A DNA stretch of 64,000 nucleotides, from NCBI RefSeq assembly GCF_029870955.1, contig NZ_PGFQ01000003.1:1-64000 (forward strand), read 5' to 3'. Position 1 is the first letter of the stretch; the number at the start of each line of letters is the position of its first letter. The notes under the pieces were generated by a model, which was not told the DNA's origin, did no database searches, and saw nothing but the letters and a program-made list of their open reading frames with translations. The position numbers and the translations under genes are program-made. The stretch is from Sulfitobacter faviae (GTDB lineage Bacteria; Pseudomonadota; Alphaproteobacteria; Rhodobacterales; Rhodobacteraceae). Of the stretch, positions 44,232 to 53,160 are shown in pieces.

Positions 44232-45741
44232 GCACGCGCGAGACGGGCATGTCGGGCAGCCGGGCGAGAACATCGGCGAGCCAGGCCTGCGGATCGATGT
44301 CGTTCATTTTGGCGGTGACGATAAGGGTATACATGGCGGCAGCCCGTCCACCGCCGCGCTCTGAGCCTGCGAAGAGCCACGACTTCCGACCCAGGGCAAC
44401 GCCACGCAGGGCGCGTTCGGCCGCATTATTCGTCAGACAGATACGCCCGTCCTCAAGGAATGCCGTGAAGGCCTGCCAACGGCCACGCTTCTCAAACATG
44501 TAGTTGATCGCCTTGGCCACTTTGTTGTGTCTGGACAGTTTCGCGCGCTCTTCCTGCAGCCAGTCGTGGAGGCCGTTCACTAGGGGACGGGACAGGTTCT
44601 GGCGGGCGGCGAGCCGGGCATCAGCATCCAGCCCATTGATCTCGCGCTCGATGTCGAAGATGGCATCGATCCGTTTTACCGCTTCCAGGGCGACTGGCGA
44701 GATCTGATGGGCAGGTTTGCCCTTGCGGACGTTGCCCGCGATATCGGCCAGTTCGAAGAACTTCCGGCGCGCATGCGACCAGCACAGCGCACTGGTCACG
44801 GGCCCCGCGTCTCGGTCCTCTCGATAGAGGTCGTTGTATCCACCATAGGCGTCCGCTTGCAGCACCCCTTGCCATTCTGCCAGATGCTGATTGGGATTGG
44901 TTGCGCCACGATCTCGGGAGAAGCGGAAGAACGCCGCCGGCGGCGCGCCACCATTCCAGGGGCGGTCATCACGGACATAGGTCCAGAGCCGGGCCTTTTT
45001 TGCACCGCCCCGCGCCAGAAGCGGCACGGTGGTATCATCGCCATGTAGGCGGTGAGCGGCACGCACGTGGGCCTCGATCAGCGCATGGATCGGCTGCAGG
45101 GCGACACTCGCGTGCCCGACCAGGTCCGCCAGGGTGGACAGGCTCAACTCTACACCTTCACGGGCAAAGCGCTCGGCCTGCCGGTTCAACGGCTGGTGCT
45201 GACCATATTTCTCGAAGATTAGCATTGCGATCAGGCTGGGCCCGGCCCATCCGCGCGGAATCGCATGGAACGGCGCCGGCGGCTGACTGATCTTCTCGCA
45301 GGCTCGGCAAGTGAACTTCTCGCGCACGGTCTGGATCACCTTCCACTGACGCGGGATCACCTCCAGCGTCTCGGTGGTGTCCTCGCCCATCTTCACGATC
45401 CGGTCCGAGCCACAGCAAGTGCAGGCGACCGGTGCTTCGACGACAACCCGTTCGCGCGACAGGTGATCGGGGAACGGCTTGCGCACCGGATGGCGGCGCG
45501 TGAAGGCGCGCACCGTGCTGGCTTTCTCGCTTGCTTGATCTGCGGCCAAGGCATCCTCGGTGGCCGCCGCTTCCATCTCTTCAAGCTGCAGTTCCAGTTG
45601 ATCGATCAGCCGGGCGCGTCGTTCTGACGAGATACCGTATTTGTCACGGCGCAGTTTGGCGATCTCAAGCTTGAGCTCTTGGATCATCGCCTCGGAGCAG
45701 GAGACAACCGCGCGGGCCTGCGCCAGCTCGCTTTCCGCCAC
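44179..45741 (-). CDS. tnpC: IS66 transposase TnpC
   Basis: The product is about 520 residues. A leucine-zipper-like coiled coil (IQELKLEIAKLRRDKYGISS) is followed by a zinc finger (VACTCCGSDRIVKMGEDTTE and KFTCRACEKI), then the DDE domain: RLHGDDTTVPLL, GVLQADAYGGYNDLY and, in the C-terminal part, CLTNNAAERALRGVALGRKS with the catalytic Glu. Catalyses cut-and-paste or replicative movement of this IS. The assigned GTG start at 45741 is uncertain: the frame is open upstream to the end of tnpB without an ATG. Confidence 0.92.
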   Translation of the reverse strand: MAESELAQARAVVSCSEAMIQELKLEIAKLRRDKYGISSERRARLIDQLELQLEEMEAAATEDALAADQASEKASTVRAFTRRHPVRKPFPDHLSRERVVVEAPVACTCCGSDRIVKMGEDTTETLEVIPRQWKVIQTVREKFTCRACEKISQPPAPFHAIPRGWAGPSLIAMLIFEKYGQHQPLNRQAERFAREGVELSLSTLADLVGHASVALQPIHALIEAHVRAAHRLHGDDTTVPLLARGGAKKARLWTYVRDDRPWNGGAPPAAFFRFSRDRGATNPNQHLAEWQGVLQADAYGGYNDLYREDRDAGPVTSALCWSHARRKFFELADIAGNVRKGKPAHQISPVALEAVKRIDAIFDIEREINGLDADARLAARQNLSRPLVNGLHDWLQEERAKLSRHNKVAKAINYMFEKRGRWQAFTAFLEDGRICLTNNAAERALRGVALGRKSWLFAGSERGGGRAAAMYTLIVTAKMNDIDPQAWLADVLARLPDMPVSRVHELLPWNWKALSLPQAA

Positions 45742-45809
45742 ATCTGCACGGGCCTCTGCGGCAGCCAGGGCAGCGCGTAATTTAGCGAGTTCGGAGGCGG
45801 CATCAGAAA

Positions 45810-46160
45810 TTAACCAGCCTTTGCAGGGCGTTGTGTCCAGCGTGGGTTACGCCAGTCGATGCCCTCCAGAAGATAACCCAACTGCGCCGCCGAGATCTGC
45901 ACCGGTTCGCCCGACCGGCTCACCGGCCAGATGAACTTACCTGCCTCCAGGCGCTTTAGATAAAGCGACATGCCCACGCCATCATGCCACAGGATCTTGA
46001 CCAGATCGCCTTTACGGCCCCGGAAGCAAAATATCTCACCCGCATGGGGATCATGGCCAAGCCCTTCCTGCACCTGTAGTGCCAGCGTGTTCATGCCCCG
46101 CCGCATATCGGTGGCACCGCCTGCGATCCAGACCTTCACGCCCGCCGGAAACGCAATCAT
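45810..46160 (-). CDS. tnpB: IS66 accessory protein TnpB
   Basis: The product is 116 residues with the family pattern VKVWIAGGATDMRRGMNTLA, then EIFCFRGRKGDLVKILWHDG and SLYLKRLEAGKFIWP. TnpB is required for IS66 transposition, by an unknown mechanism. The start overlaps the stop of tnpA by 4 bases. Confidence 0.93.
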   Translation of the reverse strand: MIAFPAGVKVWIAGGATDMRRGMNTLALQVQEGLGHDPHAGEIFCFRGRKGDLVKILWHDGVGMSLYLKRLEAGKFIWPVSRSGEPVQISAAQLGYLLEGIDWRNPRWTQRPAKAG

Positions 46161-46564
46161 TGCCCGTCCACCACTGCCAGAAGCCGAGCAAGCGCTTCGG
46201 GCTCCACGCCCACCGGGACGATGAGACGACGCCCATTCGGAAGAGCCACCTCAATCCGACAGTCCGGAGGTGGACTGGCATCGATCGGATTTGCCTGCGA
46301 CGTGGAAACTTCCGTCGGCACAGTCACCGGCGCGAACGATACAGAGCCAGAAGGCCCAAGCTTACCAGTTCGATACTGCCGCCGCCAAGTGGTCAGAAGC
46401 GACCGGCAAATGCCGTGCCGCCGAGCTGTGGCTGTTACCTGACGGTGGCCAATAAAGCTTTCTTCCACAATGCGCAGTTTGTCATCATCCGACCAATGCC
46501 GGCGGCGTTCACCATCGGCAGCAGACAGAACTTCGATTTGAGGGCGATTGATAAAGTCGGACAT
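46157..46564 (-). CDS. tnpA: IS66 accessory protein TnpA
   Basis: The product is 135 residues with an N-terminal helix-turn-helix: RRHWSDDDKLRIVEESFIGH, then TATARRHGICRSLLTTWRRQ. The C-terminal part (CRIEVALPNGRRLIVPVGVE) matches the IS66 OrfA family. It is the first gene of the element and lies about 60 bases from the right end. Confidence 0.92.
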   Translation of the reverse strand: MSDFINRPQIEVLSAADGERRRHWSDDDKLRIVEESFIGHRQVTATARRHGICRSLLTTWRRQYRTGKLGPSGSVSFAPVTVPTEVSTSQANPIDASPPPDCRIEVALPNGRRLIVPVGVEPEALARLLAVVDGQ

Positions 46565-46631
46565 AAGGTCGGACTTACCATCAGATCGAGTCCGAGATCA
46601 GACGGCCGTCGCCGGAGGTTTACTTTCCGCC

Positions 46632-47074
46632 CGCTATCGGCTTGCAAAGAAATTTCGCGCTGGCATTCGCCTCAACGCCGCGTTGGCGAAGGTTCCGAAG
46701 GCCGGCGGCAGCGATCTTTGGCTCGCGGGTCCTGCGGATCGCCTGAAAACTCGCCGCCAATCCAGTTGCCATAAAAATTCGCTCCGAATTGATGGCGAGC
46801 CCTGTTGCCGCGGTTGTTTTCGATCAAGGCGACGATGTGCTTGGGCGAGCGGTTTTCCAAGTGCTTGCGCGACTTGCGCTTTCTCGTCGTAACACCACAT
46901 TGCTCGTCCGAACTGGATACATGATGAGATCGTCTCAGTCCGGAGCAAGGTTGGGAAGCGCCGTTGAACACAACCTTCACGATCGCGTGATACTACTAAC
47001 AATTCTATCGGGTCTTTTTATGAACCTGCCAAAGCGATTTGCCACCATTTTCCGCAGATCACGCTAATTTCCAT
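46632..47074. other. Gap with no supported gene, right flank of the IS
   Basis: Several overlapping open frames occur on both strands, but none has family-like sequence. The insertion does not visibly interrupt a recognisable gene: joining both flanks across the duplicated TTTCCGCC gives no better frame. Confidence 0.4.
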
Positions 47075-47317
47075 TTACGCAAGCGGACGCTGACGTAGTT
47101 CAAGAAGCAGTTCATTGGCTTGTCGGATAAAATCGTGTTTTTCTTTATCGTCTTTTAGGTGTTGGGTCTCTTTAAGGAGCGTTTCCGATTTCCTTTGAAG
47201 CACCAATAATTTTTGATGTTCAGCTTCTGAAGCTCTGCTTCGCGCGATTTCACCTGACCGCTCCGTCAATGCTTCTTCCAGCTCATGAGCTTTCTCTTCA
47301 AATTGGTTCGGTTCCAT
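47075..47317 (-). CDS. Small coiled-coil hypothetical protein
   Basis: The product is 80 residues from the ATG at 47317 behind AAGGAGA. The sequence is strongly charged and helical (NQFEEKAHELEEALTERSGE, then LQRKSETLLKETQHLKDD). It is predicted to be a coiled coil in the cytoplasm. No family is recognised. It is last in a minus-strand run with the following small gene and the exchanger. Confidence 0.6.
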   Translation of the reverse strand: MEPNQFEEKAHELEEALTERSGEIARSRASEAEHQKLLVLQRKSETLLKETQHLKDDKEKHDFIRQANELLLELRQRPLA

Positions 47318-47447
47318 TGGTGTCTCCTTGTTGATGTTGTGATGAGTATATGTCTCGCTGTGGCACCCGTCGTATGGAATGTAGATTCCAACATTGACTC
47401 TCGGAAATGGTGTGAACCTGGCAGTAAGGAGAAACCTCGCGCCAGAT

Positions 47448-47714
47448 TCACAAGCTATCGTCCGCTTTGGGGTCACCCGGGACGTTTTCGTTTAGGATAT
47501 CCGTAATCTCGGCCACCAGTTCGGCGCGGGTGCCGTTCGGGCTTTCGCGCTGCTCCGTTGCAAGTTGGGTCAGAACCTGCTTCAGCCAGCCTTTCCGTCC
47601 GCCCGCCGGATAGCCTTCATCCGCCAGTACGTCCATGATTTCATTGCGGGTCAAATTTTCTCCGATTTCGGGCAGAAGCACTTCACCGGGCGCTGGCTTT
47701 TCGGGGTCGGTCAT
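47448..47714 (-). CDS. Small hypothetical protein, 88 aa
   Basis: Starts MTDPEKPAPGEVLLPEIGEN behind TAGGAGGCT. The centre (NEIMDVLADEGYPAGGRKGW, LKQVLTQLATE) is helical and the C-terminus acidic. The domain is not known to me. It lies 24 bases after the exchanger gene and is probably co-transcribed with it. Confidence 0.6.
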   Translation of the reverse strand: MTDPEKPAPGEVLLPEIGENLTRNEIMDVLADEGYPAGGRKGWLKQVLTQLATEQRESPNGTRAELVAEITDILNENVPGDPKADDSL

Positions 47715-47738
47715 CTCAGCCTCCTATTTTCTGAAACG

Positions 47739-48772
47739 TCACCGCAGCGTGAACAGCAACGCAATCCCTCCGATATAGATAGCCATAACGGCGTAGGAAT
47801 CGAGTCCGACGCCGATCAGAGCCGGATCGCGCCGCTCGATCAGGCCGATCACATAGACCGCAGTGACCACAATGCCTGTCAGTCCGGCGACGATAGAGAA
47901 CATTCCAACCTCGTTTAGAATTGCCCCGCCCGGATAGAATAGATCAACCAAGAATATCACGCCAACGTCGAACAAATTGGTGCCGAAAATGTCCGAGACC
48001 GCCATGACATGACGTCCCAGCTTGACCGCAGCGAGAACGGTGCTGATTTCGGGTAGAGATGTCGAGATCGCGATAAATACCGCGCCGAAAAAGCTGTCGC
48101 CCAGCCCTGTGCGCTCTGCCAGTGCCTCGCCGCTGGTGGAGAGAAAATATCCCATGATCAGAATTCCCAGAGCTACTGCCGCCGTTGCACCCAACAGTTG
48201 CGGGCGTGAGAGATTCTCAGTCGGGTCATCCACGTCGATGTCCGGCGAAGGCGGTTCGCCTATAACTTCCCAACCGGGTTTGTCCTGGGCGCGGGCGACC
48301 ATACGTACGGCATAGACGAAGAGCGCAGCAATGCCCCATGTCCAGAGGCCTGCCCCAGCGAAGGGGATATCGCCCACACCGATGCCGGTGATCGTCACAG
48401 CAATGAGAATGAGCCCAGCACACCCTGCAGGAGTATGATGGGATCGGGCACGGTGGCAGTTAGTGCGTTGCGACGGATTGCCATGTCGGCCAGAGCAAGC
48501 ACGGTGACTTGCATTGTGAACCCGCCCAACAAGTTGTTGACCGCCAACGCCGCATTGCCGCCAATCGCTGCCGTGCCCGTCACGGCAATTTCGGGTAGCG
48601 AGGTGATCCCGCCCAGGAGAACTACCCCCAACACTGCCTGCCCAACCCCGAATTCACGCGCGATCCCATCGGCATAGCGTGACAGGCGCATACCCGAGAA
48701 CCAGACGGACCCAGCTGCGACACAGAAGATCGCGAGTAGAATAGCAATGGACAGATCATCAAATGGAACCAT
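47739..48772 (-). pseudogene. Sodium/calcium-exchanger-family (CaCA) transporter, one frameshift
   Basis: The ATG at 48772 begins MVPFDDLSIAILLAIFCVAA. The two CaCA repeats are recognisable: GVVLLGGITSLPEIAVTGTA in the first half and GAVFIAISTSLPEISTVLAA in the second, with the conserved GxxxTSLPE ion-binding motif in inverted topology. The frame is broken at about 48411; one added base joins LLQGVLG to ILIAVTITGIGVGDIPFAG. The restored protein has 344 residues and about ten membrane helices. It would exchange Ca2+ or another cation for Na+ or H+. It starts 5 bases after the stop of the epimerase/SPW gene, so they form one operon. Confidence 0.78.
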
Positions 48773-48776
48773 AGCG

Positions 48777-51245
48777 CTACCTAATGAACCGATCCCAAGT
48801 GCCATAGGTGCTCCTGATTGTGCCACGAGGAATGCTGAGTGCGATCAGCGCAATGCCGGCGAGAGCGGAAAAAAGCAGGGCACCCCAGCTGGCGCCGACG
48901 ACCAAAGGTGCAAAAATCAGGACTATTCCCATCAGCGCGTTCAGAAAACGTCCCAGTCGAGCCACTGGCGCGAGTGCGGCGACGGTCACGGTGATGACCA
49001 GCGCGCCCACGACGTGGTTCGTAGCGGCACTCCCGCTGTCCCATCCGTAAACCAGTGGCGACAGCATTAGCACGAGGCCGAGCGCGAGTGATGCCATAAG
49101 CGTCCAAGGAAAGGTCATTCCGCTTGAAACCATGTCCTTTATGATCACTTGGGGGCTGCGGTCGAAATCGTCCGACGGATGGTCATCGGGACCTTCGTCG
49201 GTGTCGCCTGTAAAAAACACGAGCAACCAAGGCTGACCTGCCCGGTGACGCCGTCGCAGGAACTGGTAGGTCGCGACCAGTTCGTCAAGCGAATAGGGGA
49301 TCTGCCAGACCATTGCGGCGGCAGCAATCAGAGCCAGTGTTGAGTAAGTACCGATTACAATAGGCTGGATCACGATGAAAAAGATCGACACTGCGCCGAG
49401 CGGCACGATCATGATCCCGAAGAGTACTACGAGCCATGGCATCGTGCGCCACCGCCTCGCTGAGCCTATGGCACCAACGATGATCTCCAATGCATAGGTC
49501 AGCGCACCTATACCGGCGTCTGGCACCGGCCAAGCTTCGGAAACGGATGAGGTGATGATCTGTTCGGTTCCGTTCTTTCCTTCCAAGGTGCCGCTAAAAA
49601 ACGGTTCCCAAACGCCGCCAATGGTTTCGAGTTGATAGGCCGTGAGATAACGGGAGACGAGAAGACCCACGACCGCCAACATGATGACCGGAAGGCGTTG
49701 GAACCAATCAGATGGAGAGTAATTCCAGCCCTTGGGAATTGTCGGCCCGGTTTGTGCGGCCACCGGCGAAACTCCCGGCGCCGGCAACAAGCATAGCGCG
49801 AAGGCCACGGCGAGCATGCCGACGAGGGTGTCATTCAGGTAAGCCGCACCATTGTCTGTCCAGAAGACTAGCGGCGCGAACATGATCCAACAGCCCAGAA
49901 CTGCGGCGCCAAACCGTGCCCAAGGCATCCGCCAAGACAGTGATAGCATACCAAAGACAAACAGGAGCAGCCCAGAGATTACGTCGCTAATGATCATACC
50001 GGGATCCTGTACGCCCAACAGAGGCGGGGAGGTCAGCAACCACAGGCCAAGGCCCGCGTTGGCCCAGCCGCTCCATAGGTTGGCACGGTGCTGTTCGCGA
50101 TATTCCGTCTCGTGTTGCACGCGCAACGCTTCAGGATCATCTACCCGTTTGTCTGCCGCTTCAAGCCAGGGCGGCGGCGTGATGCCGTTGGCGCGGTACC
50201 AACCCAAAGGATTATCCTTCAGTGCCTCGATCAGCATCGGCAGCCGGTCCATGATGCGTCGCTCCGGCTCCCAGTCCAGCAGGTGGCGCGCCTTCGAGAT
50301 GTCGAGCGCGTATTGATCGCTTGCCATGTCGATCATGAAAGGTCGGATAAAGGGCTTTTCCCCTTGATCAAGAGTATCGGGCACCACCGGCTCGGATTCT
50401 GTTTCGAGTCTGGCGCCCAACTTGGCCATCGAGGAAGGCAGGACAAACGTTCTCCAACTCTCCTCGCCATGGATCAACGCCCCGATGCGGTCTTGTAGCG
50501 CGTCATAGCTCACAGTATCTGGCTCACCCGCGAGAATTACCTCCCCGTCTTGCAACACCGTGCGGCGGTTTACCACGCAAACGAAAAGCTCCAACATGTC
50601 ATCGAGATGAATAAATGCCTGCCCGGCATCGGTATTACCTGAATAAAAATTCGCCTTGAAGCTGCGCTCATAGATGCGGGCGATCTGGTGGCTCAGCGTG
50701 GGCACCGCAGTCTCGTCGTCATAGAGCCCGGCCAGATGTAGAAAAACGGTGGGTATATCGCCAGCTTCTTCTCGGATAATCTCTTCGGTGCGGGCCTTCG
50801 ACCGCGGATAGGCCCAGCCGGGGGCCAACGGTGTATCCTCGGTGATCCGTTCACCCGGGCGTCCCGCCTGATGTACAAGCATGGTTCCCGAATAGACGAA
50901 TTGTTCGACCTCGATATCTTGCAGGGCACGCAGCAGGTTGCGCGTCCCTTCCTCGTTCACCGCTTCGTATTGCGGGCGATCTTCTCCGCTAAAGTCGAAA
51001 TAGGCAGCCAGATGGATGACTGATGCAATAGGTTCGTTGGCTGTTGCCTCGTGCAATTTCTCTATGGCCCGCGCAGTCGATTCAGGGTCAGTAATGTCGC
51101 AGCCAATCAATCCTTCCCGCCCTTCACAGTTCGCTGGAAGGTCGAGGCCGATCACTCGATGCTTGTGCGCGAGAACCTTGCTAAGCTTGCTGCCGATGTT
51201 GCCCGCTGCGCCGGTAACAACTACAACTGGTTTGTTCCCTGTCAT
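48777..51245 (-). CDS. NAD-dependent epimerase + VKOR-like + SPW-repeat membrane fusion
   Basis: The product is 822 residues with an unusual domain order. Residues 1-310 are an extended short-chain dehydrogenase/epimerase: VVVTGAAGNIGSKLSKVLA (glycine motif) and VIHLAAYFD, with GWAYPRSKARTEEI giving the catalytic Tyr/Lys region. Residues about 385-500 are an SPW-type four-helix repeat (NLWSGWANAGLGLWLLTSPP). Residues about 510-690 resemble vitamin K epoxide reductase (VPDAGIGALTYALEIIVGAI, RRWRTMPWLVVLFGIMIVPL) but contain no cysteine at all. A second SPW-like repeat follows. The protein probably sits in the membrane with a cytoplasmic Rossmann domain. Function unknown. Confidence 0.8.
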   Translation of the reverse strand: MTGNKPVVVVTGAAGNIGSKLSKVLAHKHRVIGLDLPANCEGREGLIGCDITDPESTARAIEKLHEATANEPIASVIHLAAYFDFSGEDRPQYEAVNEEGTRNLLRALQDIEVEQFVYSGTMLVHQAGRPGERITEDTPLAPGWAYPRSKARTEEIIREEAGDIPTVFLHLAGLYDDETAVPTLSHQIARIYERSFKANFYSGNTDAGQAFIHLDDMLELFVCVVNRRTVLQDGEVILAGEPDTVSYDALQDRIGALIHGEESWRTFVLPSSMAKLGARLETESEPVVPDTLDQGEKPFIRPFMIDMASDQYALDISKARHLLDWEPERRIMDRLPMLIEALKDNPLGWYRANGITPPPWLEAADKRVDDPEALRVQHETEYREQHRANLWSGWANAGLGLWLLTSPPLLGVQDPGMIISDVISGLLLFVFGMLSLSWRMPWARFGAAVLGCWIMFAPLVFWTDNGAAYLNDTLVGMLAVAFALCLLPAPGVSPVAAQTGPTIPKGWNYSPSDWFQRLPVIMLAVVGLLVSRYLTAYQLETIGGVWEPFFSGTLEGKNGTEQIITSSVSEAWPVPDAGIGALTYALEIIVGAIGSARRWRTMPWLVVLFGIMIVPLGAVSIFFIVIQPIVIGTYSTLALIAAAAMVWQIPYSLDELVATYQFLRRRHRAGQPWLLVFFTGDTDEGPDDHPSDDFDRSPQVIIKDMVSSGMTFPWTLMASLALGLVLMLSPLVYGWDSGSAATNHVVGALVITVTVAALAPVARLGRFLNALMGIVLIFAPLVVGASWGALLFSALAGIALIALSIPRGTIRSTYGTWDRFIR

Positions 51246-51324
51246 GCTTCTGAGCTCCCCCTGTTGTGTATTCTATCAACTCCTCACAAAACGATATGAT
51301 CCAGCAAAGGAATTTAATTACGCA

Positions 51325-51351
51325 AACGCCAAGGGTGCGGCGTTAAGTTCC
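51325..51351 (-). promoter_or_regulatory. EcfG-like promoter candidate upstream of the epimerase/SPW gene
   Basis: GGAAC (51351-51347) and CGTT (51328-51325) are separated by 18 bases, one more than the usual 16-17 for alphaproteobacterial EcfG promoters. It lies about 80 bases upstream of the ATG. Confidence 0.35.
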
Positions 51352-51481
51352 TTGATCCGCAGTATCACCCATGACCGTTGAGAAAAGCTGGGAGGAGATA
51401 AATATGGAAGAGCAGAGGTGGACAAAGGACTGCGGCGGCACAACAGCGCGCGGCTTGATCAGTTCAACTGGAAGATGCCTG

Positions 51482-51850
51482 TTATCCGGCGTGAACTTTT
51501 TCTCCGTCAGGCGTAATTAGATACCATTCACCGCCGAAGGATTCGACATCCTGCCCCTGCGGCGCATCTGCATCTTCATCGCGGGTAAAGTAATAGAGGG
51601 GCCACCCGTGATAAGTCACAACTTTCTGCCCCTCGTAGTCGACTGTTCCAAGCATTTCTTCCCCGACACCGTCCCCGGCCTGGGGCATGTCCGCTGCCCC
51701 CACTAACGGCCACGCATTCAGGCATTCTGGGGTTGTGCAGGAAATTTCTGCCGCTTTGTCATCCGCAGCTCGTGGGTTGACAGTGAGACGATAGACTGGT
51801 CTCCCGCCACCAGGCGCGAGAAATTCACCCTGTTTATCGCTTTCGACGAC
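51482..51850 (-). pseudogene. Secreted-repeat (Yx(F/W/Y)xxD) protein, 5' end lost
   Basis: The open frame from 51850 encodes VVESDKQGEFLAPGGGRPVY, then EISCTTPECLNAWPLVG, GWPLYYFTRDEDADAPQGQD and SFGGEWYLITPDG. This is the COG4315-type secreted repeat with two copies of the Y-x-(F/W/Y)-x-x-D pattern (VYRLTVN diverged, YYFTRD good). These proteins normally carry a signal peptide; here a TAA stop stands directly before VVESDK, and a terminator of the neighbouring gene lies 65 bases upstream. The signal peptide is missing, so the gene is probably dead, although an internal GTG at 51703 could start a fragment. Confidence 0.6.
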
Positions 51851-51917
51851 TTAAATCGATGCCGCATCCTGAGTGGCGGCAGGGATGGAAGCCTAACTTT
51901 CGGCCTATGACTGAAAT

Positions 51918-51944
51918 AGCCCGCTCGTCAGAAACGAGCGGGCT
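51918..51944 (-). terminator. Rho-independent terminator of the PRC-barrel gene
   Basis: A perfect 11-bp stem (AGCCCGCTCGT and its complement) with a 5-base loop lies 7 bases after the stop codon, followed on the minus strand by a short ATTTC tract. Confidence 0.75.
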
Positions 51945-51950
51945 GATGGA

Positions 51951-52694
51951 TTATCGCTGAACTGAGTTGTCGAAGCGATTATAGTCGAGACGCTCGGCGT
52001 CGCGGACATCATCTTCGGTATAGGGCATGTCGTAGTTGGGGCTGCCAGCATCCCAGCCGGAATCATAACCATAGTAAGGATAAGCCCGATATCCTGGTCC
52101 ATATTCGGACCGAGGTTGAACAACCACGGCAGCGACCTGATTGTCGCGCAGAATCAGGTCGCTGACATATCCGTAATCGTTATAGCCATCATCATTCTGA
52201 AGCCGAGCATAGTCCCCAATCAATTCAGAAGCTCGCCACGCGCGTGGGATAGGCTCATCATCTACACCTTCGACGATGTCGGAGTCGACTGCACCGTTCT
52301 GGATGGGTTCGTCGTTCCAGAAGCCGTAATCGCCAACGGTATCTTCCGTAATCGGAACCACGATCTGGCCATTCGACATGTCCACTCTGTTGAGGGGAAT
52401 GCTGACATGGGTATCACCGATATCCCAGAAGCCACCGACTTCCGCAACGATCGAACGAACCTGCCCATCCGAACCGATGAGGATATCTTCTACGTCGCCG
52501 ATCTCGTCACCGGTTTGTCCGTACACTTCCCTGTCGATTAGGTCTCGGGCACTTACACCGTTTGTATAGAGGTCATCGTAACGCCAGTCGTCAAGCGCAA
52601 CGACCTGCGCGTTCTCAAGAGCGTTCTGCTGAGCCAAGAGCGGCTCTGCCAATACTAATGCTGTAACCGTCAAAATCGTTGAATTCCATGTCAT
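51951..52694 (-). CDS. Exported PRC-barrel domain protein
   Basis: The product is 247 residues from the ATG at 52694 behind AAAGGAG. A signal peptide (MTWNSTILTVTALVLAEPLL) is followed by two PRC-barrel-like units: SARDLIDREVYGQTGDEIGD, VEDILIGSDGQVRSIVAEVG (residues about 55-110) and RASELIGDYARLQNDDG with YVSDLILRDNQVAAVVVQPR (about 150-205). The C-terminus is Tyr- and Asp-rich. Similar proteins in alphaproteobacteria are stress-induced. A perfectly spaced GGAAC-N17-CGTT element lies upstream and a strong terminator follows, so it is a single-gene unit. Confidence 0.82.
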   Translation of the reverse strand: MTWNSTILTVTALVLAEPLLAQQNALENAQVVALDDWRYDDLYTNGVSARDLIDREVYGQTGDEIGDVEDILIGSDGQVRSIVAEVGGFWDIGDTHVSIPLNRVDMSNGQIVVPITEDTVGDYGFWNDEPIQNGAVDSDIVEGVDDEPIPRAWRASELIGDYARLQNDDGYNDYGYVSDLILRDNQVAAVVVQPRSEYGPGYRAYPYYGYDSGWDAGSPNYDMPYTEDDVRDAERLDYNRFDNSVQR

Positions 52695-52813
52695 GTCATT
52701 ACTCCTTTGCCGCATTGCAGTTGTCGCAGGCTGAGAACCCGACTGAGAAGCTCTTGCCAGTGGAGGCGCAATGCATTGATGCCACAGGCTGACCTGCATT
52801 GTTACTACAGACA

Positions 52814-52839
52814 AACGAGATGAGGCTGTATCAAGTTCC
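52814..52839 (-). promoter_or_regulatory. EcfG-type general-stress promoter of the PRC-barrel gene
   Basis: GGAAC (52839-52835), 17 bases, CGTT (52817-52814) on the minus strand. This is the EcfG consensus of Alphaproteobacteria. It lies 120 bases before the start codon. Confidence 0.6.
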
Positions 52840-53160
52840 GCCACTCTATCGGCATTTCAGGTTAAAAGCGTGCTCAAGAACTTTGGCGAAAACCAGCGGG
52901 TCGAAAGCGTATCGCGCATGGGTTAAACGCGATAATGGCGTGAATCGTTTCTTTTCGGTAAGGTTGTTCAATGACCAGAGAATTCATGAAGCAGCATTGC
53001 CAAGTTGTTCGATAGGGCTGACCAGATTATTCCAACAAAGTGAGTATTCCAAAATGTGTCGCGCCTCCACACTGCAGTCGAAAGAAGTCTCTAGATGGAT
53101 GACGGAAGTGACATGGTGGCTGCCAATGGTGTCAGGCGCCTTGGCCATAATTTTGTTGCG
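52840..53160. other. Gap with no supported gene
   Basis: Apart from the promoter at its left edge I see no gene, repeat or RNA here. A plus-strand open frame crossing the region has no family-like sequence. Confidence 0.4.

Larger units (their letters stand above)
43928..46623 (-). mobile_element. IS66-family insertion sequence, complete, 2,696 bp
   Basis: The element is bounded by imperfect terminal inverted repeats: left GTAAGCATCCGGCGTAGGCC and right (read inward) GTAAACCTCCGGCGACGGCC, 16 of 20 identical. It is flanked by perfect 8-bp direct repeats TTTCCGCC at 43920-43927 and 46624-46631. IS66 elements make 8-bp target duplications, so the boundaries are secure. It carries tnpA, tnpB and tnpC in order on the minus strand, with overlapping or closely spaced genes and no visible damage. 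Confidence 0.9.

Noticed and set aside
43928..46623. Right IS66 boundary at GGACTTAC (46570-46577)
   Set aside because: This was a first candidate because it ends in TTAC, but its flank does not duplicate the left flank. The boundary at 46623 gives both matching inverted repeats and an exact 8-bp duplication.
46634..47067. Overlapping ORFs on both strands right of the IS66 element
   Set aside because: Three mutually overlapping frames of similar length, none with recognisable sequence or a good start site.
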